Source of the DNA: Dactylosporangium sucinum
GTDB taxonomy: Bacteria; Actinomycetota; Actinomycetes; Mycobacteriales; Micromonosporaceae
Direction: 5' to 3'
Assembly (NCBI RefSeq): GCF_014647515.1
Contig: NZ_BMPI01000023.1
Span: forward strand, 88,517 to 152,516
Length of the DNA: 64,000 nt
The position numbers and the translations under genes were made by a program. Positions 47,555-55,163 of this stretch are shown here, in pieces (within the stretch, counting starts at the first letter, position 1; every line of letters begins with the position of its first letter). The notes under the pieces were generated by a model, which did no database searches, was not told the DNA's origin, and saw nothing but the letters and a program-made list of their open reading frames with translations.

Positions 47555-48272
47555 CCTCGCCGTTGATGTAGTCGTGGCCGACGATCGCCAGCACCAGCTG
47601 CGCATACTCGTCCGGCCGCGCCAGGCGCTTCGGGAACGGCACCCCGGCCGCCAGCCCGGCCCGGAACTCCTCCGAGACCGTGGCGAGCATCGGCGTGTCG
47701 ACGATGCCGGGCGCGATGGTGTTCACCCGGATGCCGTACTGCGCGAGGTCGCGCGCCGCCGGCAGGTTCAGCCCGACCACGCCGCCCTTCGACGACGAAT
47801 ACGCGGCCTGGCCCACCTGGCCCTCGAACGCCGCCACCGACGCCGTGTTGACGATCACACCCCGCTGCCCGTCGCCGTCGGCCTCGGTCCTGGCGATCGC
47901 CTCGGCGGCCAGGGCCAGCACGTTGAACGTGCCGACGAGGTTGATCTGCACCACCTTCGCGTACAGCGCGAGGTCGTGCAGCCCGGACTTGCCCAGGATG
48001 CGCGCCGACGGCCCGATCCCGGCGCAGTTGACCACGATTCGCAGCGGGGCGTCGCCGCCGGCCGCCGTGGCGACCGCCGCGCGCACCTGCTCGGGGTCGG
48101 TGACGTCCGCCGGGACGTAGGTCACGCCCGCGACCTCGGGCGCGGTCTCGATCGCGCCGGCCAGGTCCAGGGCGTAAACGGAGGCGCCGGCCTTGGCGAG
48201 GGCGGCGGCGGTGGCCGCGCCGAGCCCCGACCCTCCGCCGGTCACGATGGCCGCGGTGTTGCCGATGTGCAT
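47514..48272 (-). CDS. SDR, HSD10-like 3-hydroxyacyl-CoA dehydrogenase
   Basis: 252 aa. TGGGSGLGAATAAALAKAGA (NAD site), NCAGIGPSARILGK, VIVNTASVAAFEGQVGQAAY and SSSKGGVVGL (catalytic Ser, Tyr, Lys), and DTPMLATVSEEFRAGLAAGV are close to the 17beta-HSD10 / 3-hydroxy-2-methylbutyryl-CoA dehydrogenase group, which oxidises short and branched 3-hydroxyacyl-CoAs (known). Its ATG shares one base with the stop of the acyl-CoA dehydrogenase gene upstream (TGATG), so it is coupled to it. Confidence 0.87.
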   Translation of the reverse strand: MHIGNTAAIVTGGGSGLGAATAAALAKAGASVYALDLAGAIETAPEVAGVTYVPADVTDPEQVRAAVATAAGGDAPLRIVVNCAGIGPSARILGKSGLHDLALYAKVVQINLVGTFNVLALAAEAIARTEADGDGQRGVIVNTASVAAFEGQVGQAAYSSSKGGVVGLNLPAARDLAQYGIRVNTIAPGIVDTPMLATVSEEFRAGLAAGVPFPKRLARPDEYAQLVLAIVGHDYINGEVIRMDGALRMAPR

Positions 48273-49453
48273 CAGACGTGCTTCCTTTCGACGAGCGCCG
48301 GTGGGCGGCCCGCCGCCGCGCTGAGCGCCCGGCTGATGACCACCCGCTGGATCTGGTTCGTTCCCTCGAAGATCTGCATGACCTTCGCCTCGCGCATGTA
48401 GCGCTCCAACGGGAAGTCCCGGGTGTAACCGTAGCCGCCGAAGATCTGCACGGCGTCGGTGGTCACCCGCATTGCGTTGTCGGTCGCGACCAGCTTGGCG
48501 ACCGCCGCCTCCTTCGAGAACGGCAGGCCCTGGTCCTTGAGCCGCGCCGCGTGCAGCAGCATCGCCCGGGCCGACTGCACGGCGGCCTCCATGTCGGCGA
48601 GCATGAACGCCACGCCCTGGTGCTCCACGATCGGCCGGCCGAACGTCTCCCGCTGGTGCGCGTAGTCCAGGGACCGGTCGAGCGCACCCTGGGCGAGCCC
48701 GGTGGCGACGGCGGCGATGCCGAGCCGGCCGGCGTCGAGCGCGCTCAGCGCGATCCGCAGCCCCTGGCCCTCCTCGCCGAGCAGCCGGTGTGCCGGGATC
48801 CGTGCGCCGTCGAACCGCACGGTGGCGGTGGCCGACCCCATGAGGCCCATCTTGCGCTCGGGCGGGTCGACGACCAGCCCCGGCGTGTCGGCCGGGACCA
48901 GGAAGCAGGAGATGCCCTTGCGGTCGGCCGAGGTGCGGGCCATCACCTGGTAGAAGTCGGCGTGCCCGCCGTGGGTGGTCCACGCCTTGGCCCCGGTGAG
49001 CACGTAGTCGCCGCCGTCGCGCACCGCGCGGGTGGTCATGGCGGCCGGGTCGGAGCCGGCGTGCGGTTCGCTCAGGCAGTAGGCGCCGAGCAGCTCCCCG
49101 CCGAGCATCGCGGGCAGCCACTCGCGGCGCTGCTCGTCGGTGCCGAACTGGGCCAGCCCGAAGCACGACAGGACGTGCACGCTGACCCCGACGCCCACGC
49201 TCGCCCACACCGAGCCGATCTCTTCGAGGGCCTGGAGATACGTTTCGTACCCCAGGCCGCCCCCGCCGTGCTCTTCTGGATACGGCAGGCTGAGCAGCCC
49301 GGCGGCGCCGAGCGTGCGGAAGACGTCGCGTGGGAACGCTCCCTCGGCCTCGGCCTGGTCGACGCGCGGGTCGAGCTCCTTGGCGGCGATGTCCCTCACG
49401 AGCCGGACGAGCTCGACACCCTCGGCCGTGGGCAGCAGACGTGACGCGGGCAT
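48272..49453 (-). CDS. Acyl-CoA dehydrogenase (canonical active site)
   Basis: 393 aa. CLSEPHAGSDPAAMTTRAVR, VLTGAKAWTTHGGHADFYQV, RETFGRPIVEHQGVAFMLAD and QIFGGYGYTRDFPLERYMRE are standard. The catalytic glutamate is present in VMQIFEGTNQIQRVVI, unlike the other dehydrogenases in this window. It fits short/branched-chain acyl-CoA dehydrogenases. ATG 49453 has AGGGG 9 bp upstream. A TetR-type operator candidate lies 20 bp before the start. It is cotranscribed with the HSD10-like SDR. Confidence 0.9.
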   Translation of the reverse strand: MPASRLLPTAEGVELVRLVRDIAAKELDPRVDQAEAEGAFPRDVFRTLGAAGLLSLPYPEEHGGGGLGYETYLQALEEIGSVWASVGVGVSVHVLSCFGLAQFGTDEQRREWLPAMLGGELLGAYCLSEPHAGSDPAAMTTRAVRDGGDYVLTGAKAWTTHGGHADFYQVMARTSADRKGISCFLVPADTPGLVVDPPERKMGLMGSATATVRFDGARIPAHRLLGEEGQGLRIALSALDAGRLGIAAVATGLAQGALDRSLDYAHQRETFGRPIVEHQGVAFMLADMEAAVQSARAMLLHAARLKDQGLPFSKEAAVAKLVATDNAMRVTTDAVQIFGGYGYTRDFPLERYMREAKVMQIFEGTNQIQRVVISRALSAAAGRPPALVERKHV

Positions 49454-49472
49454 GGCCAAACCCCTGACATGC

Positions 49473-49510
49473 GTACTGGACTGAGTACTAAAGTATCAGT
49501 TCCAGTACTC
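49473..49510. promoter_or_regulatory. TACT-box operator upstream of the acyl-CoA dehydrogenase/SDR operon
   Basis: GAGTACT (49483-49489) and AGTACTC (49504-49510) form perfect 7-bp arms with centres 21 bp apart, two helical turns. A further GTACT (49473-49477) pairs with the AGTAC inside the first arm. AT-rich sequence between the arms suggests the promoter lies here. TetR or MarR binding is inferred from the symmetry. Confidence 0.58.
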
Positions 49511-49547
49511 TCCCGTCATCAGCCCCGGGCGACCTGGGCCGCAGGGC

Positions 49548-50015
49548 TCAGACGGACAGGAGCCGGTCCAGGAGGTGCTGGTAGTTCAGGACCGTGTCAC
49601 GCATGCCCTCGGTGCTGTCCGACGTCCGGGCGCCGGCCCGGGCGAACTCCTCCTCGCGGCTGTGGACGTTCTCGGCGAGGGCCTGCGCGGCCTCGTCGAC
49701 CAGCTGCCGCGCGTCGGTCACCGTCGCCTGCGGGTCCTCGACGAAGTGGGTCTGGATCTCGTGCCAGCGCTGGCGGAACTCGTCGGCCCTGGCGCTCTCC
49801 CAGATCGTCTGCTGGCTCTCCGCGGCCGGCTGGGTGGTCGGCTGGGTGGTCGGCTGGGTGGTCGGCTGGGCGGCCGGCTGCTGTGTCGGCGGTGGCTGCT
49901 GCTGTGCCGTTGCCGGGGTGGGCGGGCGCTGGAACGACGGCTCGGGTGCCGGGGTGACCGGCGTCTGGGGCATCGGGCCGGGGCGGATCGGGTCGGTCGG
50001 GTTGATCTCACGCAT
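49548..50015 (-). CDS. Hypothetical protein with Pro/Gln-rich N-terminus and FVEDP domain
   Basis: 155 aa. Residues ~1-68 are disordered, rich in Pro/Gln/Thr, with the repeat PTTQPTTQPTTQP encoded by a 12-bp tandem repeat. Residues ~75-155 are helical: RADEFRQRWHEIQTHFVEDP, QATVTDARQLVDEAAQAL, ending DTVLNYQHLLDRLL. The same motifs (HFVEEP...ATREADALV...LMHYRALFADLL) appear in the next gene upstream, so the two are paralogues of one small actinobacterial family without assigned function. Probably cytoplasmic. Confidence 0.75.
   Translation of the reverse strand: MREINPTDPIRPGPMPQTPVTPAPEPSFQRPPTPATAQQQPPPTQQPAAQPTTQPTTQPTTQPAAESQQTIWESARADEFRQRWHEIQTHFVEDPQATVTDARQLVDEAAQALAENVHSREEEFARAGARTSDSTEGMRDTVLNYQHLLDRLLSV
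49828..49870. repeat. 12-bp in-frame tandem repeat (3.6 copies)
   Basis: GGCTGGGTGGTC is repeated without change from 49828, encoding the PTTQ repeat of the overlapping minus-strand protein. Because the period is a multiple of three, copy-number change would lengthen or shorten the linker without a frameshift. Confidence 0.85.
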
Positions 50016-50048
50016 CACGGATCGGCCTTTCGCTGGGGTTGTATGGGC

Positions 50049-50612
50049 TCAGCCGTGCGCCGGACGGCCGCCGCGGCCCTCGCCGAGCAGGTCGGCGAAC
50101 AGTGCGCGGTAGTGCATGAGGGCCTGGCGCAGCTGCTCGGTCGACGCCTGGCCGCGTTGGTTCACCTGGTTGATGTGGTGTGCCTCGCGGTAGTGGTCGA
50201 GCGTCGCCGCGTGCTCGACGCTGAGGTCCTGCACGCGGGTGTCGAAGTCGTCGGCGTCCTCGATCGGGTAGCCGCGCTCGGTCATCACCCTGGTGACCAG
50301 CGCGTCCGCCTCGCGGGTGGCCGCCTCCGGCTCCTCGACGAAGTGCGCCTGGGTGCGCTCCCACTGCTTGAGGTACCGCAGGCGCTCCTGCGGATCGAGC
50401 TCCCGCAGCTGCAGCTCGGCGTGGCGGCGCTGGCGGGCCTGCAGGTGGCGTTCGGCCGCGCGGCGGCTGGGCTGCTCGGCGAGGGCCCGGTCGTATTCGG
50501 CGCCGAAGCGCCGGCGGAGCTCCCTCGTGCGCCGCCACTGGGCGACGGCCAGGACGGCGATCACCACCACGAGCACTACGATGATGATCACGGCGATCGC
50601 GGTCGAGGACAT
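50049..50612 (-). CDS. Membrane-anchored hypothetical protein with FVEEP domain
   Basis: 187 aa. An N-terminal membrane helix (AIAVIIIVVLVVVIAVLAVA) is followed by a highly charged helical region (RRTRELRRRFGAEYDRALAE; ERHLQARQRRHAELQLRELD) likely to form a coiled coil. Then comes the domain YLKQWERTQAHFVEEPEAAT...LMHYRALFADLLGEGRG shared with the protein at 49548. ATG 50612 has AAGGGA upstream. The 33-bp gap to the downstream paralogue suggests one operon making a membrane and a soluble version of the same domain. Confidence 0.78.
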   Translation of the reverse strand: MSSTAIAVIIIVVLVVVIAVLAVAQWRRTRELRRRFGAEYDRALAEQPSRRAAERHLQARQRRHAELQLRELDPQERLRYLKQWERTQAHFVEEPEAATREADALVTRVMTERGYPIEDADDFDTRVQDLSVEHAATLDHYREAHHINQVNQRGQASTEQLRQALMHYRALFADLLGEGRGGRPAHG

Positions 50613-50687
50613 GAGCGTGATCCCTTCGCAGGAGCCACGCTCGACGCTAACGCGCCGCCCCGGCGCCGACCTCACCCTCCGCCGGGG

Positions 50688-51146
50688 CTACAGCGCGATC
50701 GGCCGGTACCGCAGCGCGACGTCGACGATCTCCGCCGCGGACGCGTCGGCCAGCTCGGCCGGCGGGTGGAAGATGAGGTCGACGACGCCCGGGTACAGCA
50801 CGTTCGTCGTCAGCAGCAGGACGTAGTAGTCGGTGTCGGGGCCGCCCGCGCGGACGCGGCGCACGACCTCCGCCAGCTCGTCGCGCGTCACGCCGGCGAC
50901 CTTCGGCCGGGCGGGCCGGGCGGCCTCGAGCGCGAAGTCCTCGACATCGCGGGAGCCGGCGTAGGTACGGAAGTGATACGCGGTGTAGTCGTGCCCGGTG
51001 CCGGCGTTGAACGCGGCTATCGCCGCCTCGGCCGCCCCGGTGTCGCCCCGGTCGAGCAGCTCCTCGACGGCCTCGATGGCGGCGCACAACGCATCGACCC
51101 GCTCCGGGGTGACGGCGGGCGGGCACAGCTCGGCACGCAGCTCCAT
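50688..51146 (-). CDS. Hypothetical protein
   Basis: 152 aa. I do not recognise a family with confidence. The N-terminal half is helical (TPERVDALCAAIEAVEELLD); FNAGTGHDYTAYHFRTYAGS and TDYYVLLLTTNVLYPGVVDL suggest a compact alpha/beta domain. There is no signal peptide or membrane helix. ATG 51146 was chosen because upstream in-frame sequence is Arg/Ala-rich and non-protein-like. It lies 75 bp upstream of the FVEEP protein gene in the same orientation. Confidence 0.62.
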   Translation of the reverse strand: MELRAELCPPAVTPERVDALCAAIEAVEELLDRGDTGAAEAAIAAFNAGTGHDYTAYHFRTYAGSRDVEDFALEAARPARPKVAGVTRDELAEVVRRVRAGGPDTDYYVLLLTTNVLYPGVVDLIFHPPAELADASAAEIVDVALRYRPIAL

Positions 51147-51214
51147 GCGCGCCATTCTCCACGCCGCGGCCGCCGGTTGCGCCCCAGCACCGTGACCACC
51201 GCGAGCGCGGTGGC

Positions 51215-51370
51215 CGACCGGCGGAGATCGCCGCCCGGCTGTTGCTGTCACCATTGACGGCCAAGACCCACGTCAACCGGGCGATGACCAAGCTCGACGT
51301 CGGCGACCGCGCCCTGCTGGTCGTGATCGCGTACCAGAGCGGCCTGGTCAGCCCGGAAGACCGGCTGTAA
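51215..51370 (+). pseudogene. Remnant of a LuxR/NarL-type response regulator (C-terminal HTH only)
   Basis: An open stretch ending in TAA at 51368-51370 translates as GRPAEIAARLLLSPLTAKTH, then VNRAMTKLDVGDRALLVVIAYQSGLVSPEDRL. This is the end of a NarL/FixJ-type DNA-binding domain. The receiver domain and the first part of the HTH are missing; upstream codons in this frame (DHRERG) are not homologous and no start fits. It is therefore a truncated relic directly upstream of the alcohol dehydrogenase gene. Confidence 0.75.
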
Positions 51371-51380
51371 GGAGGGTGCT

Positions 51381-52388
51381 ATGCGGGCGCTGGTCCTCAC
51401 CGGGCCGCACCGGGCCGAGGTGCGCGACGTGGAGCCGCCGGTCGCCGGGCCCGGCCAGGTCGTCGTCGACGTCGAGCGGGCCGGCGTGTGCGGCACCGAC
51501 GTCGAGCTGTTCACCGGCGAGATGAGCTACCTGCACACGGGCGCCGCGTCGTACCCGCTGCGGCCCGGCCACGAGTGGGCCGGCGTGGTCAGCTCGGCCG
51601 GCGCCGGCGTCGATCCGGGCTGGCTCGGCCGGCGGGTCACCGGCGACACGATGATCGGCTGCGGGCACTGCGACCGCTGCCGCGCCGGCCGCCACCACGT
51701 CTGCGCCGAGCGGCACGAGCTGGGCATCCGCGACGGACTGCCGGGCGCCCTGGCCGAGCGGGTCGCCGTCCCGGCGGTCACGCTGCACGCCCTGCCGTCC
51801 ACGATGGACGCCACCCTCGGCGGGCTCGTCGAACCCGGCGGCAACGCCCTGCGGGCCGTCGAGGCCGCCGGTGTCGCCCCCGGCGAGCGGCTGCTCATCC
51901 TCGGCACCGGCACGATCGGCCTGCTCGCGGCGATGTTCGCCCGGGCCCGCCGGGCCGAGGTGCACCTGCTCGGCCGCGACGAGGCCCAGCTGGACCTCGC
52001 CCGCCGCCTCGGCTTCAGCACCGCCTGGACGGCGTCGTCACTGCCGGCGCTGCCGTGGGACGGCGTGGTCGACGCCTCCAACGCCCCCGCGCTGCCCGCC
52101 CGCGCCCTGGAGCTGGTCGAGCCCGGCCGGCGGATCGTCTACATCGGGCTGTCCGGCACCCCGAGCACGGTCGACACCCGCGAGATCGCCCTCAAGGACG
52201 TGACCGCGGTCGGCATCCTCGGCGCCTCCGCGGGGCTGCCGGGGGCGATCGCCGCCTACGCCGACGGCTCGGTCGACCCGCGCCCGCTGGTGGCGGCCAC
52301 CGTCGGCCTGGACGAGGTCGCGGCGGCGCTGGCCGGGGAGCGGCCCCCGGGCGCGGGCCCGAAGCTCCTCGTCGACCCGCGCCGCTGA
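51381..52388 (+). CDS. Zinc-dependent alcohol dehydrogenase (MDR family)
   Basis: 335 aa. Catalytic zinc ligands are in GVCGTDVELF and RPGHEWAG; the structural zinc site has four cysteines in CGHCDRCRAGRHHVC. The Rossmann motif is LILGTGTIGLLAAMFARARR. The layout is like sorbitol/threonine dehydrogenase-type enzymes. AAGGAGG precedes ATG 51381. Its neighbours do not reveal the substrate. Confidence 0.88.
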   Translation: MRALVLTGPHRAEVRDVEPPVAGPGQVVVDVERAGVCGTDVELFTGEMSYLHTGAASYPLRPGHEWAGVVSSAGAGVDPGWLGRRVTGDTMIGCGHCDRCRAGRHHVCAERHELGIRDGLPGALAERVAVPAVTLHALPSTMDATLGGLVEPGGNALRAVEAAGVAPGERLLILGTGTIGLLAAMFARARRAEVHLLGRDEAQLDLARRLGFSTAWTASSLPALPWDGVVDASNAPALPARALELVEPGRRIVYIGLSGTPSTVDTREIALKDVTAVGILGASAGLPGAIAAYADGSVDPRPLVAATVGLDEVAAALAGERPPGAGPKLLVDPRR

Positions 52389-52396
52389 CGCTCCGG

Positions 52397-53086
52397 CTAC
52401 TTGCCCTCCTGCTCGCCGTCGGCGGTCATCGCGCCCTGGCCCGGCTGGCTGGGCAGGAAGACGTGCTGGTGGCCGTGGCCGGTGTCGACGTTGAGCTGGT
52501 CGAGCTGGGTCGCGCCGACCGACCAGGTGGCGATGGCGGTGTCGCGCTGGCGGCCCGCCAGGGCCAGCAGGGCCGGGCGCTCCGCCTCCGGGGCCTTGAC
52601 CGCGGCGGCGTACGTGTCGACGGCCAGGTCGAGCTGCCTGGCGCCGGCCGCCAGGCTGGAGCGGGCGATGTTCACGGCGGTGCCGGCCGAGGGCGGGTCG
52701 GCGAAGTCGGACACCGCCTTGCGGGTCACCACCTTCCAGCCGTCGGCCTTGGACTGGGCCGGCGCCTCGCCCGGTTGCGCGGCCTTCGGCGGGACCGCGG
52801 TGTGCAGGCCGTCGAGGACCGGGGTGAGCAGGTCACGGATCCGCCGGGCCTGGTCGGTGAGCGTCACGACCTGCTCGGCGTCCCGCTGCACCTCGGCCGC
52901 CTCCATCGCGTCGATGCGCTTCTCGGTGTCGGTGCGGGGGTCGGCGAACGCGGCGCCGATCCAGGCGCCCAGCAGACCGCCGGCGATGAGGGTGACGAGC
53001 GGTGCGACGGCGACCCACCAGCGCTGCTGCTGCTGTTGCTGCTGCTGCGGGCGGGGGCGGGTGCGGGCCGGCGGCTTCGTGCGCAT
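52397..53086 (-). CDS. Membrane-anchored hypothetical protein with polyglutamine tract
   Basis: 229 aa. A Pro/Arg-rich start and eight consecutive glutamines (encoded by a CTG/TTG-type repeat near 53020-53048) precede one membrane helix (WVAVAPLVTLIAGGLLGAWI). The outer part is helical (DTEKRIDAMEAAEVQRDAEQ; ARQLDLAVDTYAAAVKAPEA) and ends in a His/Gly-rich segment. I do not recognise a family. It is convergent with the alcohol dehydrogenase gene, only 8 bp away. Confidence 0.68.
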   Translation of the reverse strand: MRTKPPARTRPRPQQQQQQQQRWWVAVAPLVTLIAGGLLGAWIGAAFADPRTDTEKRIDAMEAAEVQRDAEQVVTLTDQARRIRDLLTPVLDGLHTAVPPKAAQPGEAPAQSKADGWKVVTRKAVSDFADPPSAGTAVNIARSSLAAGARQLDLAVDTYAAAVKAPEAERPALLALAGRQRDTAIATWSVGATQLDQLNVDTGHGHQHVFLPSQPGQGAMTADGEQEGK

Positions 53087-53192
53087 GACGGATCCTTCAC
53101 GACAGCGCGCGGCTCGCCGAAGACCGCGGGGGACGGTGAGCGTCGATCATACCGTGGCGCCGGGGTCGGCCCGGCGCCACGGCGTCGGTGCT

Positions 53193-54593
53193 TCAGAACG
53201 TGCCGGCGGTGTTGCACTTCGCCTTCTGGACCACGCAGTCCTTCACCCGCTGGCCCATCGCGACGTTGTCCCAGGCGAGGAACACGTCGCCGTGCATCGA
53301 CGAGGCCATGCCCGAGGCGAGCGTGAAGCCGTCCGCGTCGCCGCGGGTGTTGTAGTCGATGACGAACGAGATGTTCGGGATGGCGACCGGGTAGGCGCCC
53401 GCGCACTGGCCGTTCACGGTGCTGTACGACACGTGCGACTTGTGGTCGGGGCTGTCCAGGTTGACGCCGTCCCAGCAGTCCTGGAACACCAGCTGGAAGG
53501 TGAGGTTGGCGGTCGCGGCGCAGATCGGCCAGTTGCCGTCGGCGCTGCGGCCGACCTCGCCGCCGGGGCCGGCGCACCAGAACTGGCCGGGCGCCCCGGA
53601 CGGCGTGGCGACCTGCCGCTTGGCGTCGCCGGCGATCATCCGCATACCCTGCGGGAACGGCAGCGTCCGGCTCGGGTCGGGCAGGCGCGAGCCGTAGTAC
53701 ACCGTGACCCCGCGCGGCTCGATCGCGACCCCCCGCTGGTACAGGGTCGGGATCCAGTACGCCGACAGGTCGGTCGCCGGGCCGCAGCTCGTGGACGAGT
53801 TGGCGAGCAGCGACTCGGTGGTGGTGTTCGCGTTGGTGGTGCGGTTGCCCAGGAAGCTGTGCATGTGCGAGGCCCCGGGCAGGCCGGGGAAGATGATCGG
53901 GTCGTCCTTGAACGAGTGGCTGTAGGTGCAGGCCGCGTTGAACTCCGAGACCCGCACCGCGTTGGCCGGGGCCGGGTGCATCGGCAGCGCGTTGAACTGG
54001 GCCAGCTGGGCCTGCCACTTCGCCTGGTCCATCTTGATCCAGCCGGTGCCGGCGGGCGCGCTGGTGCTCGGCGTCGGCTGGGTGCCGCCGGTGCCGAAGA
54101 CCTGGAACTCCCAGAGCGAGACGCCGTACTGCGTGGCCCGGCGCGTGGTGTTCAATCGCACGTAGCGGCCGGAGCCGGACACGTTGAGCGTCTGGGTGCC
54201 GCCGGTGCCGTTCACCGTGGTGTTGATCGTCGTCCACGAGCTGCCGTCGGCCGACGTCTGGACGGTGAAGTCGCGGGCGTACGCGGCCTCCCACTGCAGC
54301 ACGACCCTGGTGATCGTGGCGGTGGCCCCGAGGTCGACCTGGAGCCACTGGGGGTCGCTGAAGGCGCTGGACCAGCGGCTGCCGGCGTTGCCGTCGACGG
54401 CGTTGGCGGCCGGCGTGCCGGCGTTCTCGGTCGAGGAGGCGGTGGCCGGCTTGCCCTGCGAGATCGGCGTCTCGGCCGCGTCGGCGGCGTGCAGGGCGAG
54501 GTTGGTGAGGAACGTGCCGGCGAGCGCGGTGAGCGCTGCGCCGAGCACCATGGTGCGCAGCCGCAATCGGCCCGCGCGGGCGGGACGGGACAT
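53193..54593 (-). CDS. Secreted protein: CBM32/F5-8 discoidin domain plus DUF1996
   Basis: 466 aa. Signal peptide (RTMVLGAALTALAGTFLTNL...AADA) then a discoidin/CBM32 domain, ~residues 40-170 (ATASSTENAGTPAANAVDGN; WSSAFSDPQWLQVDLGATAT). After a Pro/Thr/Ser linker follows a DUF1996 domain (VRVSEFNAACTYSHSFKDDP; FPGLPGASHMHSFLGNRTTN; CWDGVNLDSPDHKSHVSYST). DUF1996 proteins are secreted and often found with cellulose/chitin-type modules; their activity is unproven to my knowledge. Three CebR-like palindromes upstream suggest control by oligosaccharides. ATG 54593 follows GGAGGAAG. Confidence 0.87.
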   Translation of the reverse strand: MSRPARAGRLRLRTMVLGAALTALAGTFLTNLALHAADAAETPISQGKPATASSTENAGTPAANAVDGNAGSRWSSAFSDPQWLQVDLGATATITRVVLQWEAAYARDFTVQTSADGSSWTTINTTVNGTGGTQTLNVSGSGRYVRLNTTRRATQYGVSLWEFQVFGTGGTQPTPSTSAPAGTGWIKMDQAKWQAQLAQFNALPMHPAPANAVRVSEFNAACTYSHSFKDDPIIFPGLPGASHMHSFLGNRTTNANTTTESLLANSSTSCGPATDLSAYWIPTLYQRGVAIEPRGVTVYYGSRLPDPSRTLPFPQGMRMIAGDAKRQVATPSGAPGQFWCAGPGGEVGRSADGNWPICAATANLTFQLVFQDCWDGVNLDSPDHKSHVSYSTVNGQCAGAYPVAIPNISFVIDYNTRGDADGFTLASGMASSMHGDVFLAWDNVAMGQRVKDCVVQKAKCNTAGTF

Positions 54594-54648
54594 GAGGCTT
54601 CCTCCGGGTCTGCGGGTGCGGCCGGGGGCGGAGTCCGGCCGATCTTGC

Positions 54649-54664
54649 CAGAGAGCGCTCTCTG
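54649..54664. promoter_or_regulatory. CebR-like operator 1
   Basis: Perfect 16-bp palindrome CAGAGAGCGCTCTCTG, 55 bp upstream of the CBM32-DUF1996 start. The core GAGCGCTC matches the CebR-type consensus TGGGAGCGCTCCCA of actinomycete cellulose regulons (known). Confidence 0.78.
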
Positions 54665-54719
54665 TGTTTGTCCACCTTGAACCCGTTGGTTGAGATGTGT
54701 CAATGGCTCGGGGCAAATG

Positions 54720-54733
54720 GGAGAGCGCTCTCC
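54720..54733. promoter_or_regulatory. CebR-like operator 2
   Basis: Perfect palindrome GGAGAGCGCTCTCC, centre 70 bp from operator 1. Same GAGCGCTC core. Confidence 0.78.
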
Positions 54734-54783
54734 AGCCAGCTTGAACCTTGTAGCTTGCGGCCGGCCGGCCGTCGATGGGAGTG

Positions 54784-54797
54784 GGAGAGCGCTCCCC
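54784..54797. promoter_or_regulatory. CebR-like operator 3
   Basis: GGAGAGCGCTCCCC, one mismatch from perfect symmetry, centre 64 bp from operator 2. Three evenly spaced sites suggest cooperative binding or looping by a LacI/CebR protein encoded elsewhere. Confidence 0.72.
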
Positions 54798-55163
54798 TGG
54801 CGTGCGCTCATGATCCCGAGGGATTCGAAGGGGCGCCGGCGCGCTCCGGAGATCCGGCACACCGCCCGATGCCCGGCGTGGACGCGGGCGGGCTCCGGCC
54901 GGCGGTTGTGCGCCCACGCGGCCGCGCCTCCGCCCCGGGTGGCGCGGAGACGGCCTGGGGAAGGGGCGGCCGACCGCGCCGGCCGTGGGTGAGGGCGCCC
55001 TCGTGGGGCGGCAGACCCGCCAACCAGCGTCGGCGGGCGGACCCCAGCCCCGGCCGGCGCGCGCCGGCCGAGCCGCCCCACGTGGCCGGCGTCGGATAGC
55101 CGACCTCGGGCGCATCCGGCGGGCGACTTCGGCCGGCGGCGCGAACCGACAGAATCGGCGACC
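54798..55163. other. Non-coding stretch with a 20-bp palindrome
   Basis: 366 bp between the operator array and the next gene. No supported gene. The only structure I see is the perfect 20-bp palindrome at 55051-55070 (arm CGGCCGGCGC) and a 6-bp inverted repeat CCCGCC/GGCGGG just before it. The promoter of the gene at 55164 should lie at the right end but no clear -10 is visible. Confidence 0.55.
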
